The translations under genes were made by a program, and so were the position numbers. The notes under the pieces were generated by a model. The model ran no database searches, was not told the origin of the DNA, and was given only the letters and a program-made list of their open reading frames with translations. A DNA stretch of 64,000 nt, taken from positions 1,178,001 through 1,242,000 of the forward strand of contig SRSI01000010.1 of assembly GCA_005656395.1 (NCBI GenBank), in the 5' to 3' direction. The stretch's first letter is position 1. Every line of letters begins with the position of its first letter. This DNA is from Strongyloides papillosus (Eukaryota; Nematoda; Chromadorea; Rhabditida; Strongyloididae). Shown here piece after piece: positions 50,254-58,903 of the stretch.

Positions 50254-51491
50254 ATCGCATAAGACACCAACATTATTATAATTCCCCAACTACTAGGAGA
50301 CTTATGAACTCTATACCAGGAAAAAAGCAGAATAATATCGAAAACGATGCTGAAAATCAGTTGGAGGATGATTATTATTATATTGAAGATGAATCTTATG
50401 ACCAGCAAGATTATATTGAAGTTAATGAACCAACGTTTAATGAATACTATCGACAATTAAATGTAAATGTAGTAATTCAGTGTCCTGAGTGTTCGAGAGT
50501 TTTCTATACAACAGATCAATTGATGCTTCATGTTGAAAATTGCATGCTCGAAGCTTTTGAAAAAGAAGTATCGACAATTTATGACATGTATTTAAGAGAG
50601 ACTCGAGCCTCAATAACAGCTCATGGATATGAAGAAAGTTATAATTTCAATAAAGAAACTACGACATTGTTTACGCAAAATTGTAATGAAAAAAATATTG
50701 GTAATCATTCTAATTTACCAGTATATCAGTTACCAAATGATTTTTCTTCAAATAATGATGACTATGAAAATGAAAAATTTTTCCAAGGTATTAAAGCAAC
50801 ACCAATAAATACTTTTGAAAATAATACAGATACATTGGAAGTAAATATTATTGATGATGTAAGATATAGTGAAAGTGAGCAAAAAAAATCTATTTTCAAT
50901 AATTCTAAGATTCAAAATAATACTTTATTCCAGTCAAAAGAAAAAAATTATCAATGCAATAATTTATCACAAAAACAAGCTAATAATGATTTAAATGAAA
51001 TACCCATGGGATACAAAAGTTTAACACAGCCAAGTAATTGCGATAATGAGGGGAAATCAACTCAACAAGAATCTTCCTCAGCTGTTACAACTACGGAGCT
51101 TAATATGGATGGAACCATAAAACATCTAAAGAAACCCAAAATGGAATGTCCAACATGTGGCCTTTGGCTTTATCGTCATAATTTCTCTGCACATTTCCGT
51201 ACTCACACCGGAGATCAGCCTCACTCGTGTCCTTATTGTGATAAGAAGTTTAGAACAACATCTGCTCAAAAAGTACATGTTAGAGCACATACAGGCGAAA
51301 AACCATATCGTTGTATGATTTGTGATTATGCCGCTTTAACAAAAAGAAACTTGGATAGACATATTTTAAACAATCATGTAAATAAACCAAAAAAACAAAT
51401 TAGAGTTAGAAAAAGTATATACAGAAATAGTAAAGACGTTTATGATGATGAAGATATTTCTTCTAAAGAGGATTTACTAGATGTAATATAA
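50250..51491 (+). CDS. C2H2 zinc-finger protein
   Basis: Single exon, 413 residues. One isolated finger-like unit near residue 77 (CPECSRVFYTTDQLMLHVENC, a C2HC variant) is followed by a 200-residue Asn/Ser/Asp-rich linker and three clustered C2H2 fingers near 290-375: CPTCGLWLYRHNFSAHFRTH, CPYCDKKFRTTSAQKVHVRAH and CMICDYAALTKRNLDRHILNNH, with TGEKPY-type linkers. A basic KPKKQIRVRKS follows. A nuclear DNA-binding role is likely; orthologue not recognised. Begins 132 bp after MED7 with a TATTTCTAG acceptor just upstream, so it could be a downstream operon gene. Confidence 0.85.
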   Translation: MNRIRHQHYYNSPTTRRLMNSIPGKKQNNIENDAENQLEDDYYYIEDESYDQQDYIEVNEPTFNEYYRQLNVNVVIQCPECSRVFYTTDQLMLHVENCMLEAFEKEVSTIYDMYLRETRASITAHGYEESYNFNKETTTLFTQNCNEKNIGNHSNLPVYQLPNDFSSNNDDYENEKFFQGIKATPINTFENNTDTLEVNIIDDVRYSESEQKKSIFNNSKIQNNTLFQSKEKNYQCNNLSQKQANNDLNEIPMGYKSLTQPSNCDNEGKSTQQESSSAVTTTELNMDGTIKHLKKPKMECPTCGLWLYRHNFSAHFRTHTGDQPHSCPYCDKKFRTTSAQKVHVRAHTGEKPYRCMICDYAALTKRNLDRHILNNHVNKPKKQIRVRKSIYRNSKDVYDDEDISSKEDLLDVI

Positions 51492-51645
51492 AGATATTTT
51501 AATTTAATTCTAGATTTTGTATAATGATTGCGGGATTGTTTTAAGTTGTTTTAAAAATTTCTTTGTTTTATCAATAATATATATTTTTATCGGATTTTAT
51601 AACTAGAAATGTTAAATAATTTTTTTTTAAACATAAAGAAATAAT

Positions 51646-52602
51646 ATGAATAAAAGAGTATGCAAACTTTTTTTAAGACCAAAATACATTATCAATTGTT
51701 GTGCTTTCAATTCTTCACAAGTGCCAAAGCCACACAAACACTTAGACAAAATACAAGAACATATAGAAACAATCCAGTTACGATATGAAGACGTTATGGG
51801 AATGACAACTATTAAAAGAATCCAAAATGACGTAATTGAAATGGAAAAAGCATTAAATTCTGCTCAGTTAAAACGTCAAAACCTTCAAAATAAATTAGAT
51901 GAATTACGTAGCAAATTGAAAAGTATAACAATGGAAATGGAAAGAACACCTCGCGGCCACGATGCCTATTTGAAATTAGTAACAGAAGAACATTCTTTAT
52001 TAAAATTAGAGGCACCTTTGCAAAATGAATTCAACATTGCTGTTGAAAATGAAAGAGTTACCTTTGAAGAGTTGTCAAAAAGAGTACGGCACGCACATGA
52101 AAAAGAAAGGGAGAGAGTCGAGAAAACAAGATTTTTTTCACTTCTTTGCACAGTTATAGGAGCTAGTGTTGGAATTTTTGGTAGCATTATTAGTGATTAT
52201 ATAAAAAATAGAAGATTAAGGAATATGTATGGAGAGGTTAAGGAATTATCACCGTTAATAAGTGAAATTTCAGATCAAGTACATGAATTTCGAAATAATT
52301 ATATTTCTAAAAATAACGAAATTAAAGAATTTGAAAAGAAATTACTTTCACTAGCAAATTCAAATAATGAGATAAATGAGAAAATAGATTTTCTAAAAAA
52401 TGAATTTGTTAAAATTAACCAATCAACTTTACAACTACTTAGAGAGAATAATGGTAAAGTAAATATAAATGATCAATTGGCAAATGATAATCAAGATGGT
52501 ACAGTAGAAAAGTTTTATGAAAAAATTCAAAATTTATCTTCGACCTCCATAATTACAATAATTGGTTTATCATTAATAGTATATCTCTTAAGTAGACAAT
52601 AG
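51646..52602 (+). CDS. mitochondrial coiled-coil protein, CCDC51/MITOK-like
   Basis: Single exon, 318 residues. A basic N-terminus without acidic residues (NKRVCKLFLRPKYI) suggests mitochondrial import. A long coiled coil (about 40-165) contains RYEDVMGMTTIKRIQNDV and a segment ending VRHAHEKERERVEKTRFFS, which is followed directly by a TM span (LLCTVIGASVGIFGSIISDY). This HEKERxRxExTK-to-TM junction is characteristic of CCDC51, the pore subunit of the mitochondrial ATP-sensitive potassium channel in mammals. A second C-terminal hydrophobic span (SIITIIGLSLIVYLL) fits the two-TM topology. Starts 154 bp after the zinc-finger gene, the third member of the trio. Confidence 0.82.
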   Translation: MNKRVCKLFLRPKYIINCCAFNSSQVPKPHKHLDKIQEHIETIQLRYEDVMGMTTIKRIQNDVIEMEKALNSAQLKRQNLQNKLDELRSKLKSITMEMERTPRGHDAYLKLVTEEHSLLKLEAPLQNEFNIAVENERVTFEELSKRVRHAHEKERERVEKTRFFSLLCTVIGASVGIFGSIISDYIKNRRLRNMYGEVKELSPLISEISDQVHEFRNNYISKNNEIKEFEKKLLSLANSNNEINEKIDFLKNEFVKINQSTLQLLRENNGKVNINDQLANDNQDGTVEKFYEKIQNLSSTSIITIIGLSLIVYLLSRQ

Positions 52603-53997
52603 TGCTTGTGAACTTGATTGTTAAAGTTTTTTAATATGTATTTGTTTAAATGTTGGCAACATAGATTACAAGAATAAAATATTTAATAAAATCTTTTTTA
52701 TTTAAATCATTTATAGTCTAATTTATGAATATCCAAGATGTTGGTACTATTGCTTATAAGTTTTGATTGCCATTTGAATTTATATTTAATGCAAAAAGAA
52801 TCAATGTCATAGATTGAATTATTTATAAATGACAGAGCAATAGTTTTTCACTCATAATGATAAAAAATCTGGATATCGAAATAACTTTAACTCATGGATA
52901 AATTATGGAACATAACCATTTTAATTAGAACATATGGTAACATGCCAATGTTTATTTCTATATATATGATTATTTCAAAATATCCATCACGGGAGAGGAT
53001 ACCATTTATTTTCTTGATAATGTATAATATTCTTTAAGGATAATGTGTGTCAATTTAACAAACAAATAAGAATCAAATAAATCACAGCCAATTACTTTGC
53101 CAAATGAACTTTGCAAAAACAAACAAATAAAATAGTTTGTTTAAGACGATACCGAATAATACAGTAATATTTTTAATATTTTAATTTACAACTTAAAATA
53201 TTATTGGTCATTAAGTAAAGTAAACGCTTACTGTAATTTATTTTTAATAAAAATATATGTAATGTTAGTTTGATATCGCTAAATAACATTTAATTTGTGT
53301 CATTTATGGAACAAAAAAGTAAAAAAATATTTTATTGCAAAATCTTGTGTGTAAATTTCAAATTTTTTAGATGATAGTTTTTAAAGATTTCTCACAAAGT
53401 TTTTGCCAATTCATGTGAAATAATCATATAAGATAAACAGTTAAGTAAAGTTCAAAGATTTTATTTTATATAAATGTGCTTGACCAAACCAAAATATTTA
53501 CAAAAATTACTAAGGTATTTTTTTAAAATTAATTTTGTAATACTGTTAAAAATAACAACTAAAAATCACTTTTTATCAATAAGAATCTTTTTTGCTGGTG
53601 GTTAAATTCCTTGTTATTCAAAGAAAAAATTATCTAAAATAAAATTTTATTAATTTATTTCAATTTTGTAATTCAAATAATTTTTATTCCATTGGAAAAT
53701 ATTATTTTAACTCATATTAATTTTAATTAGACTGGAAGTTTTTTTCTTATTAATTGAGATAATTATTATTTTTGATACAGGTGTTTATATTATTTAATTA
53801 TGTATGTTGGTTTTTCTAATTTAATTTATTGTTAGTTTACTAATTTTTATTTTTGCCCAATTTTTATTATATTCTGATATACTAGATAATAATAACGTTT
53901 TCTAAGGTGTTTAGCAGGCTTCTCCTCCTCTTAATTCATTGGTTTAAAATTTTTTTCATATCAATAATTTTTATATTATTATTCGTTTTTAATTTAG
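52603..53997. other. 1.4 kb intergenic, left flank of retrotransposon
   Basis: AT-rich sequence between the CCDC51-like gene and the element's left end. No gene or repeat recognised. Confidence 0.45.
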
Positions 53998-54144
53998 AAT
54001 TGTCTTCCAGCCTTCCATGTTATGATTAAAATGTCTTAATGTATTATACATACATTAGCTGACATGTTACCAACTGCTTAGTGAATCTCTCCCGTCGCGA
54101 TAATTTCTCCCTCACTTTGTACTTTATCATCTATTCTTTTCGAT
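53998..54144. repeat. left inverted terminal repeat of the DIRS-like element
   Basis: Positions 54017-54144 (128 bp) are the exact reverse complement of 58471-58598. The outer 19 bp (53998-54016) are absent from the right repeat but present, reverse-complemented, in the internal complementary region at 58349-58367. Confidence 0.93.
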
Positions 54145-54228
54145 TTTTACGAATTCTTCGTCGCGCATAATTAAGAAATATTTTATCTATTAATTTTTCT
54201 ACGTTTGTTATTGAATTTGGTGATAAAA

Positions 54229-56940
54229 ATGGAAGATTCGAGTGGTACACCTAGAGATACCGGTGGAGGATCCCAAAATAGTAATGAAAGAGTGGAAAAT
54301 AACGTTGAAGGATCCCTTAATAGTTCGGGTACTGGAAGAAATCAAATTGATGAAAGTCAACGTTTAAAAGAATTGTTTAGTAATGAAGAATGTCCCAGAA
54401 ATAATGGAGTTGCAAAGTTTGTAGCAGAGTTAGAGATGTCTAAAGATGTAATTGAAAGCTACCAACTTGATTTCCCGGCATTTAAGGAGCCAGTATTTAG
54501 AGCTACGTATATGGACTCTAATGTACGCAACAAGTTAACTTCAGGAGGAAAAGAAGTTGATAATATGGCTGTAGCTGCTGAGCAGGCTTTGGCGACGTTG
54601 TCAGGAGAGTTAATGGAAATCCTTGATATGGAAGATAAAAGGCAACGATACGTATTCAGCCTATGCCACTACGCGAGATTATCAGTGGTAAATACTAGAC
54701 TTTATCATGCGGCAGAGAACATTCCCAGACTTAAAGGAAAACGCATGTACATAACAAAACTTCCTGAGGTTGTTACAAAAGTTAAAGGTGAAGAAAGGTT
54801 AACATTATTAGATGCAAACCAGTGCAATGAAATCTTCAAAAGACCTCACCCGTTGGTTAGTAGAGAACAACCAAAGAAAATATTCGTAAGAAACTATCCG
54901 ATGTACCAACCTATGCCTAATCAAGGACAAGTATTGACTCCAGTTCAAGGTCCTCAGATGCCTCAAATGCCAATGCCGAGTAATGGATGGCAAGTTAATA
55001 ATGGGTATGTTTTTCCATCAGTAAAAGAATTTTATAGTGCATGGGTAACTATTAAAAATAAAAATGTACTTGATATCGTTGAAGGGTATGATATCCCTGA
55101 TAAAAATAGTTTAAAATGCACGTTGTTGCATGTTAATTCCAGGCTTAGTGAAGCTGGAATGAATGAACTAATAAAACTAGTAGGGTTAGGTATAGTGAGA
55201 AAAATTAGTAAAAATGAGGTGAAGATAGTCTCCCGTTTGTATGATATCCCACGCACGAATGGAAAAGTTCGCTTGATACATGATCTAACCCCCCTAAATA
55301 AACAACTACCAGAACCACCACATTTCCACTGCGATACAATAAAAACTGTTATAGACATGATTACACCAAATTGCTATTTTGCGAAGGTAGATATAAGTTT
55401 AGCATATTATCACTTTAATATTAAGGAAACTAGTCAACCATACTTCGCATTTAGGTTAGATGACGAATATTTTACTTTTCAAAGATTATCTATGGGCTTT
55501 TCGTATGCGCCATATTTATTTAATACAGCGTTAGCTAGTGTTGTAGCATTGTTAACAAAAAAAGGTATAATGGTAGTAAGATACTACGATGATTTTATAA
55601 TAATTAACAAGACGAGAGAGAGTCTTGATAAAGATGTTAAAGAGGTTCGGAGGATGCTGAACTCTTTTGGATTTTCTCTCAATGAGGAGAAAGAGGGAGA
55701 AATCACCCAAGAAGGAGAATTCTTAGGGTATTTTATAAATACAAGGGAGGGATGGATGAATATCCCAGAAAAGAAGGTTGCTAAGGCGTTGGCTAGCATC
55801 TCTTTATACTTTTACTTTCCCTTAGATACTGTCAAGTTAAAATGTATAGAAAATGAGTTGATAAATCAGATGAGAAAACTAGATGAGAGTGTAATAACTT
55901 ATAATGAAAAATTTAATTTAACTGATAGAGTTAGGTTATCAGTTAAGAGAATCATGTCCATTGTAGGACAGTTGGAATTCATGAATCTTACGAATTCAGT
56001 ATTAAGAGCGAGTTCTAGATTTTTGGTAGAAGCCATAAAAGATAAAAATTTAAATAACCATGTATGGGTAGAAACAGAAAGACTTAGAAGAGTCTTTAGG
56101 GAGGTAGCAGAAAACCCAAAAAGAAATCTAGAGAGAGATTCATTGATAGATTATATAATAAGCACAGATGCTTCTGAAATGGGTTATGGGTACATCTGTG
56201 AAGCATTAAATATTAAGGTAGCTGGGTTATTTCCCCCAGAATTTAAAGATAAGCTGATAGCATTGAAAGAGTTACATGCGGTAAGATGTGCATTATATGA
56301 GATAGGAAATAGAATTTGGAATAGTAACATATTATTTAAAATAGATAACTGTAACGTTATCAGTTGGTTAAATAAGGGTTATGCAAAAAATGTTGAAGCT
56401 AATGAGCTGGTTAAAGAGCTATTAGACTATGCGGATACTAATAATATTATAATTATTCCAGAGTATATCCCTTCCAAGTGCAATCCGGCAGATTCACTCA
56501 GCCGAGACTTAAAAATTACAGCAAAAGACAGATGCGTGGTGGAAAGGGAAACAGTAAAAAAGATGATTGAAAGGAGGTATAAAAAAGAAGTCCTTGACTG
56601 TATGGCTTCATCTTATAACACAATATCAAAATTTTTCATTGATGAGCAGTTAGATGTTTTTAGAATAAATTTAAAGAGTTACGAAGTTAACTTTATTTGT
56701 TATATTTTTCCTCCTATTAATGACATATTAAGGGTTTTGAATAAAGTATTAAGAGATAATTTAAATATTTGTGTATTATTAATACCAATGTGGGTGTCGT
56801 ATCCCTATTATGCATTTCTTCATAATCATTTTAATGTTACTGTTATAGCAGAATTGGCAGGAGACCGAGTGGTGCCAAAGTTAGAGAATTCAAAGTTATA
56901 TTTAATAGAAATAAACCCAAAAATAACATCAAGAAGGTAA
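54229..56940 (+). CDS. retrotransposon Gag-like/reverse transcriptase/RNase H polyprotein
   Basis: 903 residues from the first ATG (54229); the frame is open slightly upstream only via TTG. Residues 1 to about 270 are a Gag-like region, with charged helices (ELMEILDMEDKRQRYVFSL) and a Met/Pro/Gln-rich linker near 235-255. The reverse transcriptase follows: VRLIHDLTPLNKQLP, FAKVDISLAYYHF (motif A Asp), QRLSMGFSYAPYLFN and the catalytic YYDD at residues 452-455. RNase H is next: STDASEMGYGY (Asp about 647), ELHAVRCALY, KIDNCNVISW and ADSLSRDL. The last 120 residues include FICYIFPPINDILRV and CVLLIPMWVSYPYYAFL, a segment typical after RNase H in DIRS/PAT elements. No frameshift, no premature stop. 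Gag fused to RT in one frame is notable. Confidence 0.9.
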   Translation: MEDSSGTPRDTGGGSQNSNERVENNVEGSLNSSGTGRNQIDESQRLKELFSNEECPRNNGVAKFVAELEMSKDVIESYQLDFPAFKEPVFRATYMDSNVRNKLTSGGKEVDNMAVAAEQALATLSGELMEILDMEDKRQRYVFSLCHYARLSVVNTRLYHAAENIPRLKGKRMYITKLPEVVTKVKGEERLTLLDANQCNEIFKRPHPLVSREQPKKIFVRNYPMYQPMPNQGQVLTPVQGPQMPQMPMPSNGWQVNNGYVFPSVKEFYSAWVTIKNKNVLDIVEGYDIPDKNSLKCTLLHVNSRLSEAGMNELIKLVGLGIVRKISKNEVKIVSRLYDIPRTNGKVRLIHDLTPLNKQLPEPPHFHCDTIKTVIDMITPNCYFAKVDISLAYYHFNIKETSQPYFAFRLDDEYFTFQRLSMGFSYAPYLFNTALASVVALLTKKGIMVVRYYDDFIIINKTRESLDKDVKEVRRMLNSFGFSLNEEKEGEITQEGEFLGYFINTREGWMNIPEKKVAKALASISLYFYFPLDTVKLKCIENELINQMRKLDESVITYNEKFNLTDRVRLSVKRIMSIVGQLEFMNLTNSVLRASSRFLVEAIKDKNLNNHVWVETERLRRVFREVAENPKRNLERDSLIDYIISTDASEMGYGYICEALNIKVAGLFPPEFKDKLIALKELHAVRCALYEIGNRIWNSNILFKIDNCNVISWLNKGYAKNVEANELVKELLDYADTNNIIIIPEYIPSKCNPADSLSRDLKITAKDRCVVERETVKKMIERRYKKEVLDCMASSYNTISKFFIDEQLDVFRINLKSYEVNFICYIFPPINDILRVLNKVLRDNLNICVLLIPMWVSYPYYAFLHNHFNVTVIAELAGDRVVPKLENSKLYLIEINPKITSRR

Positions 56941-57002
56941 AAAGAGCATGTATTTTAAAGAATTTGAAAGTAAATAAGGTAAAAATTGAGAAGAAGAACC
57001 CA

Positions 57003-58061
57003 ATGAATATGAGGGTAAATTCAAACGAGCTGGAGGCTCTAACAAAAGATGAAGAAAATGCTGAAGAAGTTAAAAATACTAAATGTAGATGGCTAGTGCT
57101 AAAAGATAAAGCACTTAGACTAAAAGGTGGAGATGAGAATGTCATGAATTCCACAGACTCTACAATTGCTGCAACTACGTTGAGAGCATATTCTTCAGCG
57201 ATAAAAAACTATGAACAGTGGTGTGAAGAACGAAAAATTGATGTTTTGCAATCAGATGATGCTAATTTGGCGAGCTATCTTAGTAAAAAAGCTGTAGAAG
57301 GTGGAAGATGGTCATCAATAAATTTAGCATATAGTGCTATAGTTAAATTGTGGAAAATACTGAATAACAACATGGATTGGCCGATGTCCATAGCTGTTGT
57401 GGAATCCTGTAAGCGTAAGGAGAATTTACAGGAGAAATACGACGCACCTACGTGGAGCATTGACATACTATTAAATTTTATAGTCAATGATGAAAGAAGT
57501 GACATTGACAATATGGGGAAAAAATTAGCAACTCTGGTAGCCGTGACGTCAGGAGCTCGAGTAAGCGAGCTAGAAAAAATACAAGTGGACAAGCTGTATG
57601 AATCAGAGGACGGCATGGAAACACATTTAATTCATTGTAAGCGAGACAGAGCAAAGAAACCATCACTAAGGATCTTATTTTCCAATAAAGAGTTCAGTGA
57701 GAATATATCGGTGGAATCGTTGTTGAAAAAATATATTCAAATAACCAAAGAAGTAAGACAAGACAAGTACCTTTTTATTAACGCAAATAAAAAGACAAAA
57801 GCCAAGAGTTCCACAATCTCAAAATGGATAAAAGGTTATATACAAGAGGCTGGCATAAACATTAATAAAGCTCATGAGACCAGATCTGTAGCTACAAGTA
57901 TGGCTAGTAGAGCATGTCCTTTAGAAGTTGTATTGAATACAGCCCAATGGTCATCCAGTAATATTTTCCTAAGATATTACAATAAAACCATCAAAAGAAA
58001 TGATAGAGCAACTTTTGCAGAATCCATTCTAAAGGAGAAAGAGTTAATGAATAATAAGTGA
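57003..58061 (+). CDS. retrotransposon tyrosine recombinase
   Basis: 352 residues from ATG 57003; the frame is open upstream to at least 56943, just past the polyprotein stop, without another ATG. The N-terminal SAM-like core-binding part has TLRAYSSAIKNYEQWCEE and DANLASYLSKK. The catalytic domain carries the R-H-R-Y set: TSGARVSELEKI (Arg about 186), HETR (His about 291, Arg about 294) and FLRYYNK (Tyr about 325 or 326). It would insert a circular DNA copy of the element by strand exchange, replacing the DDE integrase of LTR elements. It is in a different frame from the polyprotein, with a 62 bp gap between stop and ATG, so reinitiation, a spliced mRNA or a separate transcript is needed for its expression. 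Confidence 0.9.
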   Translation: MNMRVNSNELEALTKDEENAEEVKNTKCRWLVLKDKALRLKGGDENVMNSTDSTIAATTLRAYSSAIKNYEQWCEERKIDVLQSDDANLASYLSKKAVEGGRWSSINLAYSAIVKLWKILNNNMDWPMSIAVVESCKRKENLQEKYDAPTWSIDILLNFIVNDERSDIDNMGKKLATLVAVTSGARVSELEKIQVDKLYESEDGMETHLIHCKRDRAKKPSLRILFSNKEFSENISVESLLKKYIQITKEVRQDKYLFINANKKTKAKSSTISKWIKGYIQEAGININKAHETRSVATSMASRACPLEVVLNTAQWSSSNIFLRYYNKTIKRNDRATFAESILKEKELMNNK

Positions 58062-58285
58062 GACTCACTAAGGTATAATTCATAGGACAACTGATGGATA
58101 ATTTCTAGATGTTTTTACTTATTTTCTTAATTTACTTATGTGTAGTTGTACAAGTTGTTTATTTACAAAATCATTGTAATTAAGTATTAATAAACAGGGG
58201 TTATAAATATTTGTAAATATAAATTTTATTGCGATAAAATATTTTTAATTATACAGATGAGCTAATGATAAAAAGCATGGCATGG

Positions 58286-58434
58286 AAGCAGTTGGTAACA
58301 TGTCAGCTAATGTATGTATAATACATTAAGACATTTTAATCATAACATGGAAGGCTGGAAGACAATTGCTACTTATCTGAAGACTGGAAGATAAGTAGAA
58401 TTGTCTGAAGCCCTGAAATGTTATGATTAAAATG
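58286..58434. repeat. internal complementary region (ICR) of the DIRS-like element
   Basis: 58286-58367 (82 bp) is the reverse complement of the element's left end 53998-54079. 58364-58434 (71 bp) is the reverse complement of its right end 58582-58652. The two halves overlap in one AATT (58364-58367). In DIRS-1 such a region templates joining of the termini into a circle. Confidence 0.92.
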
Positions 58435-58470
58435 ACCCTCCACAGAAGCTCCCACCCTAAAAGGCATAGA

Positions 58471-58652
58471 ATCGAAAAGAATAGATGATAAAGTACAAAG
58501 TGAGGGAGAAATTATCGCGACGGGAGAGATTCACTAAGCAGTTGGTAACATGTCAGCTAATGTATGTATAATACATTAAGACATTTTAATCATAACATTT
58601 CAGGGCTTCAGACAATTCTACTTATCTTCCAGTCTTCAGATAAGTAGCAATT
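58471..58652. repeat. right inverted terminal repeat of the DIRS-like element
   Basis: 58471-58598 pairs perfectly with the left repeat. The outer 54 bp (58599-58652) are specific to this end and are mirrored in the ICR. A perfect 10 bp stem, CTACTTATCT (58618-58627) with AGATAAGTAG (58638-58647), lies 5 bp from the terminal AATT's end; the same hairpin occurs in the ICR at 58369-58398. Confidence 0.92.
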
Positions 58653-58903
58653 AATTTTAGGATGATTTCTGATGAAAATAAAATTAACAATATTCGTAAT
58701 TTTCCTACAAGAAATTTCTATAGAAAAGTACTTGTGTAAACAATTACTCTTGTGAGAATAATAAAATAAAATTTTTGAAATGTTTATTTTTTTGGATTGT
58801 AAATAATAGTATTTTCTTAATTTCATCTCATAACGAATTTCGTCAGCATTTTATTGGACTACTGTATTCGACATTTTAACAAGTAAATAACAAACAATTT
58901 AAA

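Larger units (their letters stand above)
53998..58652 (+). mobile_element. DIRS-1-like tyrosine-recombinase retrotransposon, apparently full length
   Basis: A 4,655 bp element with AATT at both ends. It contains, in order: left inverted terminal repeat (53998-54144), a Gag-like/RT/RNase H ORF (54229-56940), a tyrosine recombinase ORF (57003-58061), an internal complementary region (58286-58434) and the right inverted terminal repeat (58471-58652). No integrase, no LTRs and no obvious target-site duplication beyond AATT, as expected for YR elements that integrate via a circular DNA. Both ORFs are open throughout, and the repeats match perfectly by my comparison. A methyltransferase domain, present in DIRS-1 itself, is not recognised. 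It sits between genes and disrupts none. Confidence 0.9.

Noticed and set aside
58286..58598. Direct 63 bp repeats at 58286-58348 and 58536-58598 as a possible LTR pair or PAT-style split direct repeat
   Set aside because: Both are explained by the ICR and right ITR each being inverted copies of the left end; there is no matching direct repeat at the left end.
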